Shown here piece after piece: positions 41,830 to 51,112 of a DNA stretch of 64,000 nt (position 1 is the first letter of the stretch; each line of letters begins with the position of its first letter). The stretch is from Olsenella_L kribbiana (GTDB lineage Bacteria > Actinomycetota > Coriobacteriia > Coriobacteriales > Atopobiaceae), in contig NZ_JAZGJP010000001.1 in assembly GCF_036408795.1 (NCBI RefSeq), forward strand, positions 186,001-250,000, in the 5' to 3' direction. The position numbers and the translations under genes were made by a program. The notes beneath the pieces are model-generated. The model saw only the letters and a list, made by a program, of their open reading frames with translations. It was not told the origin of the DNA and made no database searches.

Positions 41830-42963
41830 TCAGTAGTGCGGCACCATACGCGATCCATAGCCCGAAGCGCCGAGGCTTGCCGTGCACGAGACCATGGCCG
41901 TGATGAAGATGGCAATGAAGAGGCCCTGCACCGCCCCGTTCATCATCGCAGATCCCGCATTCTTCCACCACGTCTTGCCGTGGCCCGTGACGCCGCCCGA
42001 GGCAGCAAAGATGAAGCCGATGAGAGCAAGCACGACAATGAATATCCAGAGGCCGGAAAGCACGTCCATGAGGGCGCCGAAGACAAGGAACGGGATATCG
42101 AAGCCGAGCACCTGGAAGCCCATGGCCTGACGCGGCGTCAGGCGCTCTGCTGGCACGCCGACGCGGCAGACGAAGTCTCCTGATGTCTCGCCATTCGTGC
42201 CGGCGTTGCCCATGCCCTTGATACGGACCTCGTCCCCGTCATGCGATCCTGCCGGGATATCGACGACGAGCTCGGATGCCGTGAGGACGCGGCCCGAGCC
42301 TCCGCAGTCCGGGCAGGGGTCGACCACGACCTTGCCTGTGCCTTCGCACTCGGGGCAGACCATGTCCATCACGCCGAAGCCGAAGAGGCTCCCCAGATCG
42401 AGGTCGATGTGTCCTGTGCCGTGGCAGGTCGGGCAAGTCTCTGGATGCTCTGCAGCAATGGAGCCGGTACCGTGGCAGTGCGTGCAGCTCGTGTAGTGCT
42501 GGTAAGTCACGCCACGCTTGACGCCGCGCTTTGCCTGCTCGGGGTCGAGCTCGATATGGTAGACGAAATCGGCACCTGCCTGCGGGTTGAATGCACGCGA
42601 CCTCTTGCTCTGCGTGCGCCTGCCCGAATAGCCATAGTTCATGCCGCCAAAAGGCCAGCCGCCCCAGCCGGCGAAGGGGTCGGTGCCATAGGGGCTGGCA
42701 TATCCCTGTGTGCCAGGGGCAGCTCCCTGCGAGAACATGGAGCCGGAGCGCATCGCGTCATAGCGCTTGCGCTTCTCCGGATCGGAGAGCACGGCGTAGG
42801 CTTCGGAGACTTCCTTGAAGCGCTCCTCTGCGTCAGGCGCCTTGTTCACATCGGGGTGGAGCTTGCGCGCCTTCTGCTGGAACGCCTTCCTGATCTCATC
42901 AGTCGATGCATCCTTCGAGACCCCGAGGATTGCGTAGTAGTCCTTTTCGTTCATGGATGCCAT
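41830..42963 (-). CDS. DnaJ-domain protein with C-terminal membrane segments
   Basis: 377 residues. A J domain with HPD (36-38) and all four zinc repeats (cysteines 160/163, 177/180, 203/206, 217/220) are followed by a truncated first substrate domain (about 225-270). The rest is two hydrophobic stretches (about 291-321 and 343-362) instead of the second substrate domain. It would be a membrane-tethered DnaJ, presumably with the chaperone part in the cytoplasm. AAGGAG precedes ATG 42963; TACAAT upstream could be a -10. It lies between hemW and dnaJ, where Firmicutes often carry hrcA. Confidence 0.85.
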   Translation of the reverse strand: MASMNEKDYYAILGVSKDASTDEIRKAFQQKARKLHPDVNKAPDAEERFKEVSEAYAVLSDPEKRKRYDAMRSGSMFSQGAAPGTQGYASPYGTDPFAGWGGWPFGGMNYGYSGRRTQSKRSRAFNPQAGADFVYHIELDPEQAKRGVKRGVTYQHYTSCTHCHGTGSIAAEHPETCPTCHGTGHIDLDLGSLFGFGVMDMVCPECEGTGKVVVDPCPDCGGSGRVLTASELVVDIPAGSHDGDEVRIKGMGNAGTNGETSGDFVCRVGVPAERLTPRQAMGFQVLGFDIPFLVFGALMDVLSGLWIFIVVLALIGFIFAASGGVTGHGKTWWKNAGSAMMNGAVQGLFIAIFITAMVSCTASLGASGYGSRMVPHY

Positions 42964-43088
42964 GGCTAGGCTCCTTGCTCAGTAATTCTCTCATCGATAT
43001 GCACATGGCCTGATTGTATCCACGAAGGAGGCCATAAAGACACGGAACGGCAAAGCTTTGCAGCTTCAGGGCCTATAAAACAGCTTCT

Positions 43089-44339
43089 CTACACCGCAAG
43101 CGTGCGTGTCGGAGCCGCTCCCGCAAGATCCCAGAAGAGCTCGAAGAGCTCGTTTCCAAGAAGCCAGCCCCGTTCTGTGACCGCCAGGCCCTCTCCCAGA
43201 AGCCCTTCTTCCTGGGCCGTCTGGATAGCACGATCGAGCGTTCCTCCAAGCTCTGCACGTGCAGCAGCAAGGAGGCTTGCGTCAATCGGCTCGGACATGC
43301 GCGCCGCCAGCATGAGGTCCTCGGCGAGCGCCTGGCGCCGGTCGAGAAGCTCGATCGAGAAGTGGAGGCGCTGCAAATGCCCTTCTGCATAGTCCGGCCT
43401 TGTGGAGGTATTCCTGAGCCGCACGCGATAGATATCATCTGCGATATCGGGAAGCTGCGGCAGGCACGTGCGCAGCCGCCTATAGGCTGCTCGCGAAAGC
43501 ATTCCAGAAGCGCCGGTGCCAATGCCGAGATAGTTCCTGCCGGTCCAGTAGGCCTTGTTGTGGCGGCACTCATGGCCCGCCTTCGCATAGCTGGCGACTT
43601 CGTAGCGGTGGAATCCGTGCGTGCAGAGGGTCTTCTCTGCACGCTCCATGCGCCTGGCCTGGATGTCGGGATCGTTCCAGGAAGGGAGCTCCTCGCCGCC
43701 ATAGCGCCGCCCGAAGGCCGTTCCCTCCTCGATCATCAGAGGATAGACGCTCACGTGGGAGACGCCCTGTGCAAGCACATCGCAGACGCTCCTCTGGAAG
43801 ATCTCGTCGGTCTCCCCAGGAAGTGCGCACATGAGGTCGGCTGAGACTGAAAGTCCCGCCGATACGGCTGAGGAAAGCGCCTGGAGCGCCTCTTCAGCGC
43901 TATGGATCCTCCCGAGTGCCGCCAGCACTCCGTCGTCTGTTGACTGGACGCCGAGCGAGATGCGCGTAAGCCCTGCTTCCTTGAGGGATGAGACGAAATC
44001 CGCTGTGAGGGAATCGGGGTTGGCCTCTGATGTGAGCTCCAAGACGCCGAAAGATGAGAGCCGCTCCACGATGGGCAGAAGGCGTGCACCGAGATAGCTC
44101 GGCGTCCCGCCGCCGATGTAGGCTGTCTCGGTCCCCTCGAGAAGTCCCGCCTCTTCGAGACAGGAGAGCTCATGCAGGACAGAAGCGGCATAGGCATTCA
44201 TGAGAGGATCCTCTGCACGCGTCGCCCAGGAGGCAAAGTCGCAGTAGGCGCACTTCCTCGCACAGAACGGGATATGCACATAGAGGGCAGACGCCGCATC
44301 TGCCTCTGTGTGCTCTTCCCAGACACTGCTCTCACGCAC
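43089..44339 (-). CDS. hemW: Heme chaperone HemW (coproporphyrinogen oxidase-like radical SAM)
   Basis: 416 residues. The radical SAM motif CARKCAYC (Cys26, Cys30, Cys33), GGGTPSYL, SEANPDSL, SLGVQS and DLMCALPGET are typical of HemW, which inserts heme and is often misnamed HemN. GTG 44339 overlaps the dus stop by eight bases. The Firmicute order lepA-hemW is kept, with dus inserted between. Confidence 0.92.
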   Translation of the reverse strand: MRESSVWEEHTEADAASALYVHIPFCARKCAYCDFASWATRAEDPLMNAYAASVLHELSCLEEAGLLEGTETAYIGGGTPSYLGARLLPIVERLSSFGVLELTSEANPDSLTADFVSSLKEAGLTRISLGVQSTDDGVLAALGRIHSAEEALQALSSAVSAGLSVSADLMCALPGETDEIFQRSVCDVLAQGVSHVSVYPLMIEEGTAFGRRYGGEELPSWNDPDIQARRMERAEKTLCTHGFHRYEVASYAKAGHECRHNKAYWTGRNYLGIGTGASGMLSRAAYRRLRTCLPQLPDIADDIYRVRLRNTSTRPDYAEGHLQRLHFSIELLDRRQALAEDLMLAARMSEPIDASLLAAARAELGGTLDRAIQTAQEEGLLGEGLAVTERGWLLGNELFELFWDLAGAAPTRTLAV

Positions 44340-45387
44340 GGTCTTGGCCTGCTTCTGGGATCGTGGCACCTGCCGCCTCGATGAGCTCGAGGTATTCCTC
44401 TGCGCTCCGGCAGTGCATGGCACGCTCGCGCCATGCGGCTGCATTCGGAAGCCCCTTGAGATACCAGCCGGCAAGGCTCCTTGCCCGCGCAAGATGCGCA
44501 TCCGTTGCCTCCAGGAGGCGCACATGGAGCGAGAATGCGGCAAGACGCTCCTCAAGGCTGTGCGTCGGTGCAGCATCCTCTTCAGCATCGCGGAAGATCC
44601 AGGGGTTGCCGTAGGATCCGCGTGCAACCATCACCGCAGCGCAGCCACAATCCGAAAGCATCCTGCGTGCCGCTTGTGCTGCAAGCACATCGCCTGAGCC
44701 GATGACCGGAACCGAGACAGCAGCTGCCACATCGGCAACGGTCTCCCAGGAAGCCTTGCCGCGGTAGAGCTGCTTGGCATACCTGCCATGAACCGCAATC
44801 GCAGAGACTCCTACCTCCTCCATAGCCCGTGCAAACGGCACGGCAAGCTCCTCGCCCATATCGAATCCGCGGCGGATCTTGGCAGTGACGGGCACTTCCG
44901 TGTGCTCGCACACTGCACGGACGATCTTGGCCGCCGTTTCAGGGTCGCGCATGAGGGCAGAGCCTTCGCCCTTGCGCGTCACCTTCGGCACCGGGCAGGC
45001 CATATTGATATCGATGAGGGCAAGCTTTGATCCGAGCCGCTCGCTTACAGCCTCTGCCGCCTCTGCGAACTGGTCTGGCTTCGAGCCGAAGAGCTGCACC
45101 GCGATATCGGGCTCTGCCTCTTCGGGCACGACAAGCTCCCACGTCTTCTCTCCGCCGTAGTGGATGCCTGCGACAGAGACCATCTCGGTATAGGCAAGGC
45201 CGGCACCGCCTGCGCGTGCCATGAGCCTCCAGGCCGCATCCGTGACTCCTGCCATGGGAGCCATGAGGAAAGGATGGGACGCGAGGCGCTCGCGCAGGCT
45301 CTCCCCTTCTGCAAAAGGCTCGATATGGGAGGAGAGGCCGGCAGATGCTGCCCTATCTTCCAGAAGCTCTTGCGGTCTCATGCTCAT
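44332..45387 (-). CDS. dusB: tRNA-dihydrouridine synthase (DusB-like)
   Basis: 351 residues. A flavin-dependent TIM barrel reducing uridine in tRNA: LMAPMAGVTDAAWR at the start, the catalytic Cys in INMACPVPKVTRKGEGSAL, then VHGRYAKQLYRG and GSGDVL phosphate-binding segments. A helical C-terminal domain follows. ATG 45387 overlaps the lepA stop by four bases (ATGA). The exact uridine position modified cannot be read from sequence. Confidence 0.93.
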   Translation of the reverse strand: MSMRPQELLEDRAASAGLSSHIEPFAEGESLRERLASHPFLMAPMAGVTDAAWRLMARAGGAGLAYTEMVSVAGIHYGGEKTWELVVPEEAEPDIAVQLFGSKPDQFAEAAEAVSERLGSKLALIDINMACPVPKVTRKGEGSALMRDPETAAKIVRAVCEHTEVPVTAKIRRGFDMGEELAVPFARAMEEVGVSAIAVHGRYAKQLYRGKASWETVADVAAAVSVPVIGSGDVLAAQAARRMLSDCGCAAVMVARGSYGNPWIFRDAEEDAAPTHSLEERLAAFSLHVRLLEATDAHLARARSLAGWYLKGLPNAAAWRERAMHCRSAEEYLELIEAAGATIPEAGQDRA

Positions 45388-47192
45388 TCGTCGTCCACCT
45401 TGAGGACGGCGAGGAAGGCTTCCTGCGGCACTTCGACCGTGCCGATGGCCTTCATGCGCTTCTTGCCTTCCTTCTGCTTCTCGAGGAGCTTCCTCTTGCG
45501 CGTGATGTCGCCGCCGTAGCACTTGGCAAGGACGTCCTTGCGGACTGCCTTCACGGTCGAGCGGCTGATGATCTTGTTGCCGATGGCACCCTGGATAGGC
45601 ACCTCGAACTGCTGGCGCGGGATGATCTCCTTGAGCTTGTCGCAGAGCCCTCGTGCAAGGTCGTAGGCCTTGTCCCTGTGGACGATGAAGGAAAGGGCGT
45701 CGACCTCCTCCCCTGCAAGCAGGATATCGAGCTTCACGAGGTCGGAAGTGCGGTAGTCGCCGATCTCATAGTCGAGCGAGGCATAGCCCTTCGTCCTGCT
45801 CTTGAGCTGGTCGAAGAAGTCGAGGATGAGCTCTGCCAAAGGAATATCGAAGTGGAGCTCGACCGACTTCTCGGAGAGATAGACCATGTCCTGCGTCGTG
45901 CCTCTATGGTCGACGACAAGCTGCATGACAGGACCCATGTACTCGGGCGGGACGATGACCTTGGCCTTGAGGTAGGGCTCCTCGATGTGGTCGATGCGGG
46001 TCGGTTCGGGCAGGTCCTGCGGGCTCGTGATCTTCTCCATCGTGCCGTCCGTCTTGAAGACGTGGTATTCGACAGAGGGGCTTGTCGCTATGAGCGAAAG
46101 GCCGAACTCGCGCTCGAGGCGCTCCTTCACGACCTCCATATGGAGCAGGCCCAAAAAGCCGACACGGAAGCCGAAGCCCAATGCGACGGAGTTTTCCGGC
46201 GACCAGGTCAGGGAGGGGTCGTTCACCTTCAGCTTCTCGAGGGCATCGCGCAGGTTCTCGTAGTCCTTCGTGTCGATCGGGAAGAGGCCCGTGAAGACCA
46301 TGGGCTTTGCCTCGTGGTAGCCAGGGCAGGCCTCGGCGCAGGGATTGTCTGCATCGGTGATCGTATCGCCCGTGCGCACCATCTCGGGGTCCTTGAGACC
46401 CGTCACGACGTAGCCCACCTCGCCGACAGAGAGCTCATCGAGCGGCGTCTCGAGCGGACGCTTGCAGCCGACACCGTCTGCCAGGAACTCGTCTCCGATC
46501 GCCATCATCTTGAGATGGTCGCCCTTGCGGATGTGCCCATCGAAGACGCGCACCGTCGCGACGACACCACGGTACTCGTCGAAGTAGGAGTCGAGGATGA
46601 GAGCCTTCAAGGGCGCATTCTCATCTCCCTTCGGAGGAGAGATCAGGTAGACGATCGCCTCGAGCAGGTCATGGATGCCCTCTCCTGTCTTGCCGGACAC
46701 GAGCACGGCATCCTCTGCAGGAATCGCAAGGTCGTCCTCGATCTCCTGCTTGACTTCCTCAGGGTGCGCCGACGGAAGGTCGATCTTGTTGATGCACGGC
46801 ACGATATCGAGCCCGGCATTCATGGCAAGCGTCGCATTCGAGACGGTCTGTGCCTCGACGCCCTGCGTCGCATCGACGACGAGCACGGCTCCCTCGCAGG
46901 CAGCAAGCGAGCGCGAGACCTCATAGGTGAAGTCCACGTGTCCCGGCGTATCGATCAGGTTGAAGAGATACGTCTCACCGTCATCTGCGTCATACATGAC
47001 GCGCACGGCGTTCGACTTGATCGTGATGCCGCGCTCCTGCTCGATGTCCATGGAGTCAAGCATCTGCGAGGTGAGATCGCGCTCCTCGACCGTATGGGTC
47101 AGCTCGAGGATGCGGTCCGATATCGTCGACTTGCCGTGGTCGATGTGCGCGACGATGGAGAAATTGCGGATATGGGAGGTATCTATGCTCAT
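45384..47192 (-). CDS. lepA: Elongation factor 4 (LepA)
   Basis: 602 residues. G1 AHIDHGKS (15-22), RGITIKS, DTPGHVDF and NKIDLPSA identify the GTPase; the EF-G-like domains and the LepA-specific C-terminal domain follow, with YGGDITRKRKLLEKQKEGKKRMK near the end. It back-translocates or otherwise remodels stalled ribosomes. GAAGGACGT lies before ATG 47192. It heads lepA-dus-hemW. Confidence 0.97.
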   Translation of the reverse strand: MSIDTSHIRNFSIVAHIDHGKSTISDRILELTHTVEERDLTSQMLDSMDIEQERGITIKSNAVRVMYDADDGETYLFNLIDTPGHVDFTYEVSRSLAACEGAVLVVDATQGVEAQTVSNATLAMNAGLDIVPCINKIDLPSAHPEEVKQEIEDDLAIPAEDAVLVSGKTGEGIHDLLEAIVYLISPPKGDENAPLKALILDSYFDEYRGVVATVRVFDGHIRKGDHLKMMAIGDEFLADGVGCKRPLETPLDELSVGEVGYVVTGLKDPEMVRTGDTITDADNPCAEACPGYHEAKPMVFTGLFPIDTKDYENLRDALEKLKVNDPSLTWSPENSVALGFGFRVGFLGLLHMEVVKERLEREFGLSLIATSPSVEYHVFKTDGTMEKITSPQDLPEPTRIDHIEEPYLKAKVIVPPEYMGPVMQLVVDHRGTTQDMVYLSEKSVELHFDIPLAELILDFFDQLKSRTKGYASLDYEIGDYRTSDLVKLDILLAGEEVDALSFIVHRDKAYDLARGLCDKLKEIIPRQQFEVPIQGAIGNKIISRSTVKAVRKDVLAKCYGGDITRKRKLLEKQKEGKKRMKAIGTVEVPQEAFLAVLKVDDE

Positions 47193-47303
47193 ACGTCCTT
47201 CATGCCCTGCCTGGGCCCAGCATGGCTGCAGCATCATCTGCTGCGATTATCTGGGCAGCTATGGATATTTCCAGATGTCAGGGCACATTCTAGCAAAGTG
47301 CAC

Positions 47304-47333
47304 GTGATAGCTCGCTCGAGAGTCTGCTATACT
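47304..47333 (+). promoter_or_regulatory. Candidate rpsT promoter
   Basis: GTGATA (47304-47309) and TATACT (47328-47333) are spaced by 18 bases. The predicted transcript begins about 85 bases before rpsT and includes a CGGAA/TTCCG hairpin near 47365-47380. Confidence 0.5.
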
Positions 47334-47423
47334 CTCGTGGTTGACCTCGCCGTGTCCGGGTGCGGAACCCCACTTCCGACCCAAAGAGAGGCCTCATCTC
47401 AAAGCACTGAAAGGAACCGCACC

Positions 47424-47690
47424 GTGGCAAACATCAAGTCGCAGAAGAAGCGCATCAAGCAGGCAGAGAAGGCCCGCGTCCGCAACCAGGCAGTCCGCTC
47501 CGAGCTCAAGACCTACGTCAAGAAGGTCCGCGAGGCTGTGGCAGCAGGCGACGCCGAGGCTGCACAGACCGCTGCCTACGCAGCGAACCGCAAGCTCGAC
47601 AAGGCTGCATCCAAGGGTGTCATTCACAAGAACCAGGCTGCCCAGCGCAAGTCGGGCGTCCAGAAGCTCGTGAATACCCTCCAGAAGTAA
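47424..47690 (+). CDS. rpsT: 30S ribosomal protein S20
   Basis: 88 residues, rich in Lys, Arg and Ala: ANIKSQKKRIKQAEKARVRN, then KTYVKKVREAV and the ending GVIHKNQAAQRKSGVQKLVN. S20 binds the 5' and 3' minor domains of 16S rRNA. The start is GTG 47424 with AAAGGA upstream. It is the only plus-strand gene between lexA's neighbour and the window end, a single-gene unit flanked by promoter and terminator. Confidence 0.97.
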   Translation: MANIKSQKKRIKQAEKARVRNQAVRSELKTYVKKVREAVAAGDAEAAQTAAYAANRKLDKAASKGVIHKNQAAQRKSGVQKLVNTLQK

Positions 47691-47712
47691 GCTTCTTCAT
47701 TCCAGGCAATGC

Positions 47713-47750
47713 AAAGGCCCCGGTGCGTGCTGGCACCGGGGCCTTTCTTT
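47713..47750 (+). terminator. Strong bidirectional terminator between rpsT and holA
   Basis: A perfect 14-bp stem AAAGGCCCCGGTGC (47713-47726) with GCACCGGGGCCTTT (47733-47746), loop GTGCTG, followed by CTTTT. The reverse strand ends in TTTGC, so it also stops the comEA-comEC-holA transcript. Confidence 0.93.
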
Positions 47751-47756
47751 TGGACA

Positions 47757-48737
47757 CTAGCCCTGGGCGATGCCGATGACAAGGCGTACCATTGCATCCC
47801 TGGGATCGGCTCCGCTCTTGAGGCCGGAATCTGCCTTGGCACAGGACTTCAAGGCAGAGACGAGCTCTTCGATCGTGAACCTCCTCGCCCAGCCCCTGAG
47901 ATTCTTCACCTGCCAGTCCTGCTTTCCGAGCTCTGCGGCAAGGCTTGCTCCGCTTCCCCGCTCATCGAGACACTTCGCACAGATGAGCTCGCGTATCCTG
48001 CCCTCGAGATAGCTCAGAGATCCGATATAGCTTCCCTGGTCCATGCCGGAAAGCAGCTCAAGCGCGCCCTTCACGTTGCGGGCCGACACCGCATCGGCAA
48101 GCTCCCAGGGCTTGATGCCCTCCGTGCGCACGATATGCGCTTCGACGTCCCGAAGCGTCACATGTCCTGGCTCGGATGCCAGATTGCCGAGCTGGGAGAT
48201 CTCGTTTCTGAGCAGCATGAGCGAGGTGCCGGAGCGCTTCACGAGCTCCTCTGCCGCATCGCGGTCGAGCGTGATGCCTAGCTGGGGTGCCACCTTCTGA
48301 ACGAGCTCTCCTGCAAGCTGCCAGGGCTTCGGCGGCGTGCAGTCGATGACAGAATGCGCACCTGCTGCCTTCACGGCCTTGCAGAGCGCAGAGCGCGTGA
48401 AGCCCGATCCCTTGGGAAGGGCACCCACAACGAGCATGAGCACGGTCGTCGGGTTCGGATTCTTGAGATAGGAGACAAGCATCTCCTGAACGGGCTTGGC
48501 GAGCCTGTCTGCCTCCGAGACGATCACAAGACGGAAGGCATCGCCTGCAGGCATCGCATCGAGGCTTGCCTTGAGCGTATCGGGCTCAGCCACAGATCCG
48601 GCTGCAAGCTCGTCGAGATTGAAGGCAGCAAGGCCTGGATCGAGCTTTGCCTTCATGCGCCGTATTGCCTCTTCGCGCTTGATCTCGTTCGTGCCGATGA
48701 CAAGATAGACCGGCAGGAGCGTACTCGCCTTTCCCAT
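47757..48737 (-). CDS. holA: DNA polymerase III subunit delta
   Basis: 326 residues of the clamp-loader delta subunit, which opens the beta clamp. PVYLVIGTNEIKREEAIRRM near the start, RLVIVSEADRLAKPVQEML in the middle and the helical C-terminal collar with LEGRIRELICAKCL are typical; it lacks a functional Walker motif, as expected. It follows comEC in the conserved comEA-comEC-holA order and usually precedes rpsT, which here is in the opposite direction. Confidence 0.93.
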   Translation of the reverse strand: MGKASTLLPVYLVIGTNEIKREEAIRRMKAKLDPGLAAFNLDELAAGSVAEPDTLKASLDAMPAGDAFRLVIVSEADRLAKPVQEMLVSYLKNPNPTTVLMLVVGALPKGSGFTRSALCKAVKAAGAHSVIDCTPPKPWQLAGELVQKVAPQLGITLDRDAAEELVKRSGTSLMLLRNEISQLGNLASEPGHVTLRDVEAHIVRTEGIKPWELADAVSARNVKGALELLSGMDQGSYIGSLSYLEGRIRELICAKCLDERGSGASLAAELGKQDWQVKNLRGWARRFTIEELVSALKSCAKADSGLKSGADPRDAMVRLVIGIAQG

Positions 48738-48772
48738 GGCTCCCCTTTCTGCTCTTCTCCATTCTGACGGAA

Positions 48773-51112
48773 TCAGCGCTCCGTGTACACCACATAGCCT
48801 TCCTCACGGGGACGTATCTCGACCGTGCCGACATCCTTCGTGCAGAGGAAGCGTGTGCCTGTCCCTTCGAGCGTCTCGATGCACTGCTCCGTCGGGTGGC
48901 CATATTTGTTGCTCTCGCCGGCAGAGGCCACGGCCAGCTCGGGCGCAAGCTCCCGTGCCTCGCCTGCATCGATCGAAATCTCCGATCCATGGTGCCCTAC
49001 CTTCAGGACATCGATGTCGCCGACCTCATCTGCAAACTGCCTGAGCTCGTCTTCCTCTCCATCGCCCGTCAGAAGTGCTCTGAAGGTGCCGCCTCCTTCT
49101 GGATGCTCGAGCACGAGCTCGATGGAGTCGCCGTTCTCCTCCCCTGTGACATCCGTCTTTGGCCAGACCATACGCATCGTGAAGCCGCCAGCATGGAGCA
49201 CAGAGCCTGCAGAGATCTCCTCTGCATCCTTTCCGGTCAGCTCCTCTATCTCTCCTCTGAGCGTCTCGCTCATGGAGCCCTTGACGCCCTCGGCGACATA
49301 GACCGTGCCGACCGGAGCGACGCTTCCCAGATCCTTCACCCCGCCTGTGTGGTCGTCATGCAGGTGCGTGAGCACCACCGCATCGATATGGAGCACATGC
49401 GACTTCTCGAGCGCCTCTGCGACCGCGCCTTCAGGTCCCGTGTCAATGAGAACCGCCGCGGCTCCTTCCTGCACGAGAATCGCATCTCCCTGGCCGACAT
49501 CAAGGATGGAAAGCCGTGCCGGCGCGAAGAAGCGCCAGGAGACGATGAGGCAGGCAAGCCCGAAGGCGCAGGCGATAGCGGAACGCCGGAGCCAGGCCGA
49601 AGAGAGCTCGGGCCAGGCAGCAAGCCAGAGCGCAAGAAATGCCAGGACGACAATCTCTGGCACCGCTGTCGTAGCTGCAACCGAGATGCTTGCATAGGGC
49701 AGATGGGCAAGGAACCTGACGGCAGCAAGCGAGAATCCGGCAAAGAGATCCGCTCCTGCCATAAGCAGATGCGAGAGCCATGGGAGCGGGAGCATTGCAA
49801 AGGCGAGAAGCGCCAGTGCGATCATGCAGGAGAACGGAAGCGCAAGGACAAGATTTGCGAGAGGCGCCACGAGCGAGAATGTCCCGAAGACTTCTGAGGT
49901 GAGTGCCGCTGTGACAAGCTGGGCGGCAAGCGTCGCTGCAAGAAGCGCAAGCACATTCTGGCGCAGCTTTCCCAAGGCGCGCATGAGGCGTCTCGGCACA
50001 CGATGGAGCCAGGGAAGCTCAGGCACGAGGAGCGTGAGCGCGTAGGCCAGATAGGATGCAAAGAGGCAGAGCCCGCAGACCGCGTAGACGCTCAGGAGAA
50101 AGCCGATATCGGCAGCGGATGCAGGAGATGCCCAGACGAGGATGAGGCCCACGAGAGAGACCGCTGAGAGCGCATGGCTCCTTCTGCCGGCAAGCACCGC
50201 TCCTGATGCAGCGCAGGCCATGAGCCAGGCACGCATCGCAGAGACCGGCAAGCCGCAGAGAACGACAAAGATGCCGGTGAGGGTGATGGAGAGCACGATG
50301 CGCCACTTCGGCGAGAGCCGGAGCCACCCGAGGACGACCGCCAGGGCAGAGGCTATGACAGCAAGATGTCCACCCGAGACAGCGACAAGATGCGAGACGC
50401 CGCAGGCAGAGAAGAGATCGGAGAGCCCCTCTTCCTGGAGCGGCGCCTTGAAGCCCAGGACCGACCCCACTTCGAGCGCCCGCTCCGGCGTATCCGATCC
50501 AAGAAACGCGTCTTTGCCTGCGGTACGAATATGCTCTACCAGTGCGCGCAGTCCTTGAGGCTCATCCCTGCCGGTGATGCGTACCATCTTGACCGTGCAG
50601 CAGATGCCCTGTGCAAACGAGCTTCTCCCATAGTCATCGTCCGCAAGCGGCTTAACGCGCCCGATGCAGCGCACACGCTCCCCCGCTGTGAGCTCCCGCG
50701 AGCCAACAAGCCAGACATCGCCGACAGTGTGCCCATCCTCCTCGGCCGCAGCGCGGCAGCGCCAGCCGCTCGTCCCTTTCGAGCTGTCTCCCTCGACGAC
50801 GAAGACAAGCTTCGAGGCGCTTGTTGCCTGAAGTGCCTCTGCCGCATCCTCCGTCCTGGCACAGAAGGCAGCAGAGGAGATGAGCGCCACGAGCGTGCAG
50901 GCAAGAACTGCTGCCGCAAGCATCTTCTGCCTGCGCAGGAACAGGAGCGCACCTACGACGAGCGATACGGCTACAGCTGCCTCCACCTCTGCACCTATGC
51001 CGTCCCACGGCAGGCACAAGAGCGCGAGCCTCGAGGCATAGATGGCAGAGAGCAGCGCCAGAAGCGTTTCAGGCAGAAATGGCCGCTCAGGCGGCTTCTG
51101 CTCCCTATACAC
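48773..51112 (-). CDS. comEC: Competence protein ComEC/Rec2
   Basis: 779-residue membrane channel for DNA uptake. An N-terminal soluble OB-like DUF4131 region (about 80-185) is followed by a competence domain with about eight to ten hydrophobic helices (about 220-520), including SHLVAVSGGHLAV. The C-terminal metallo-beta-lactamase-like domain (about 530-779) has LDVGQGDAILVQ and THLHDDHTGG. GTG 51112 overlaps the comEA end by eight bases. All expected domains are present, so DNA uptake may be functional, although no type IV pilus genes are in the window. Confidence 0.94.
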   Translation of the reverse strand: MYREQKPPERPFLPETLLALLSAIYASRLALLCLPWDGIGAEVEAAVAVSLVVGALLFLRRQKMLAAAVLACTLVALISSAAFCARTEDAAEALQATSASKLVFVVEGDSSKGTSGWRCRAAAEEDGHTVGDVWLVGSRELTAGERVRCIGRVKPLADDDYGRSSFAQGICCTVKMVRITGRDEPQGLRALVEHIRTAGKDAFLGSDTPERALEVGSVLGFKAPLQEEGLSDLFSACGVSHLVAVSGGHLAVIASALAVVLGWLRLSPKWRIVLSITLTGIFVVLCGLPVSAMRAWLMACAASGAVLAGRRSHALSAVSLVGLILVWASPASAADIGFLLSVYAVCGLCLFASYLAYALTLLVPELPWLHRVPRRLMRALGKLRQNVLALLAATLAAQLVTAALTSEVFGTFSLVAPLANLVLALPFSCMIALALLAFAMLPLPWLSHLLMAGADLFAGFSLAAVRFLAHLPYASISVAATTAVPEIVVLAFLALWLAAWPELSSAWLRRSAIACAFGLACLIVSWRFFAPARLSILDVGQGDAILVQEGAAAVLIDTGPEGAVAEALEKSHVLHIDAVVLTHLHDDHTGGVKDLGSVAPVGTVYVAEGVKGSMSETLRGEIEELTGKDAEEISAGSVLHAGGFTMRMVWPKTDVTGEENGDSIELVLEHPEGGGTFRALLTGDGEEDELRQFADEVGDIDVLKVGHHGSEISIDAGEARELAPELAVASAGESNKYGHPTEQCIETLEGTGTRFLCTKDVGTVEIRPREEGYVVYTER

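Noticed and set aside
42964..43088. CIRCE or HAIR heat-shock operator upstream of the tandem dnaJ genes
   Set aside because: I looked for TTAGCACTC/GAGTGCTAA and CTTGAG/CTCAAG repeats and found neither.
45345..47423. Long plus-strand open frame running into rpsT
   Set aside because: It is antisense to lepA, rich in residues typical of a shadow frame, and rpsT has its own GTG with ribosome binding site and promoter.
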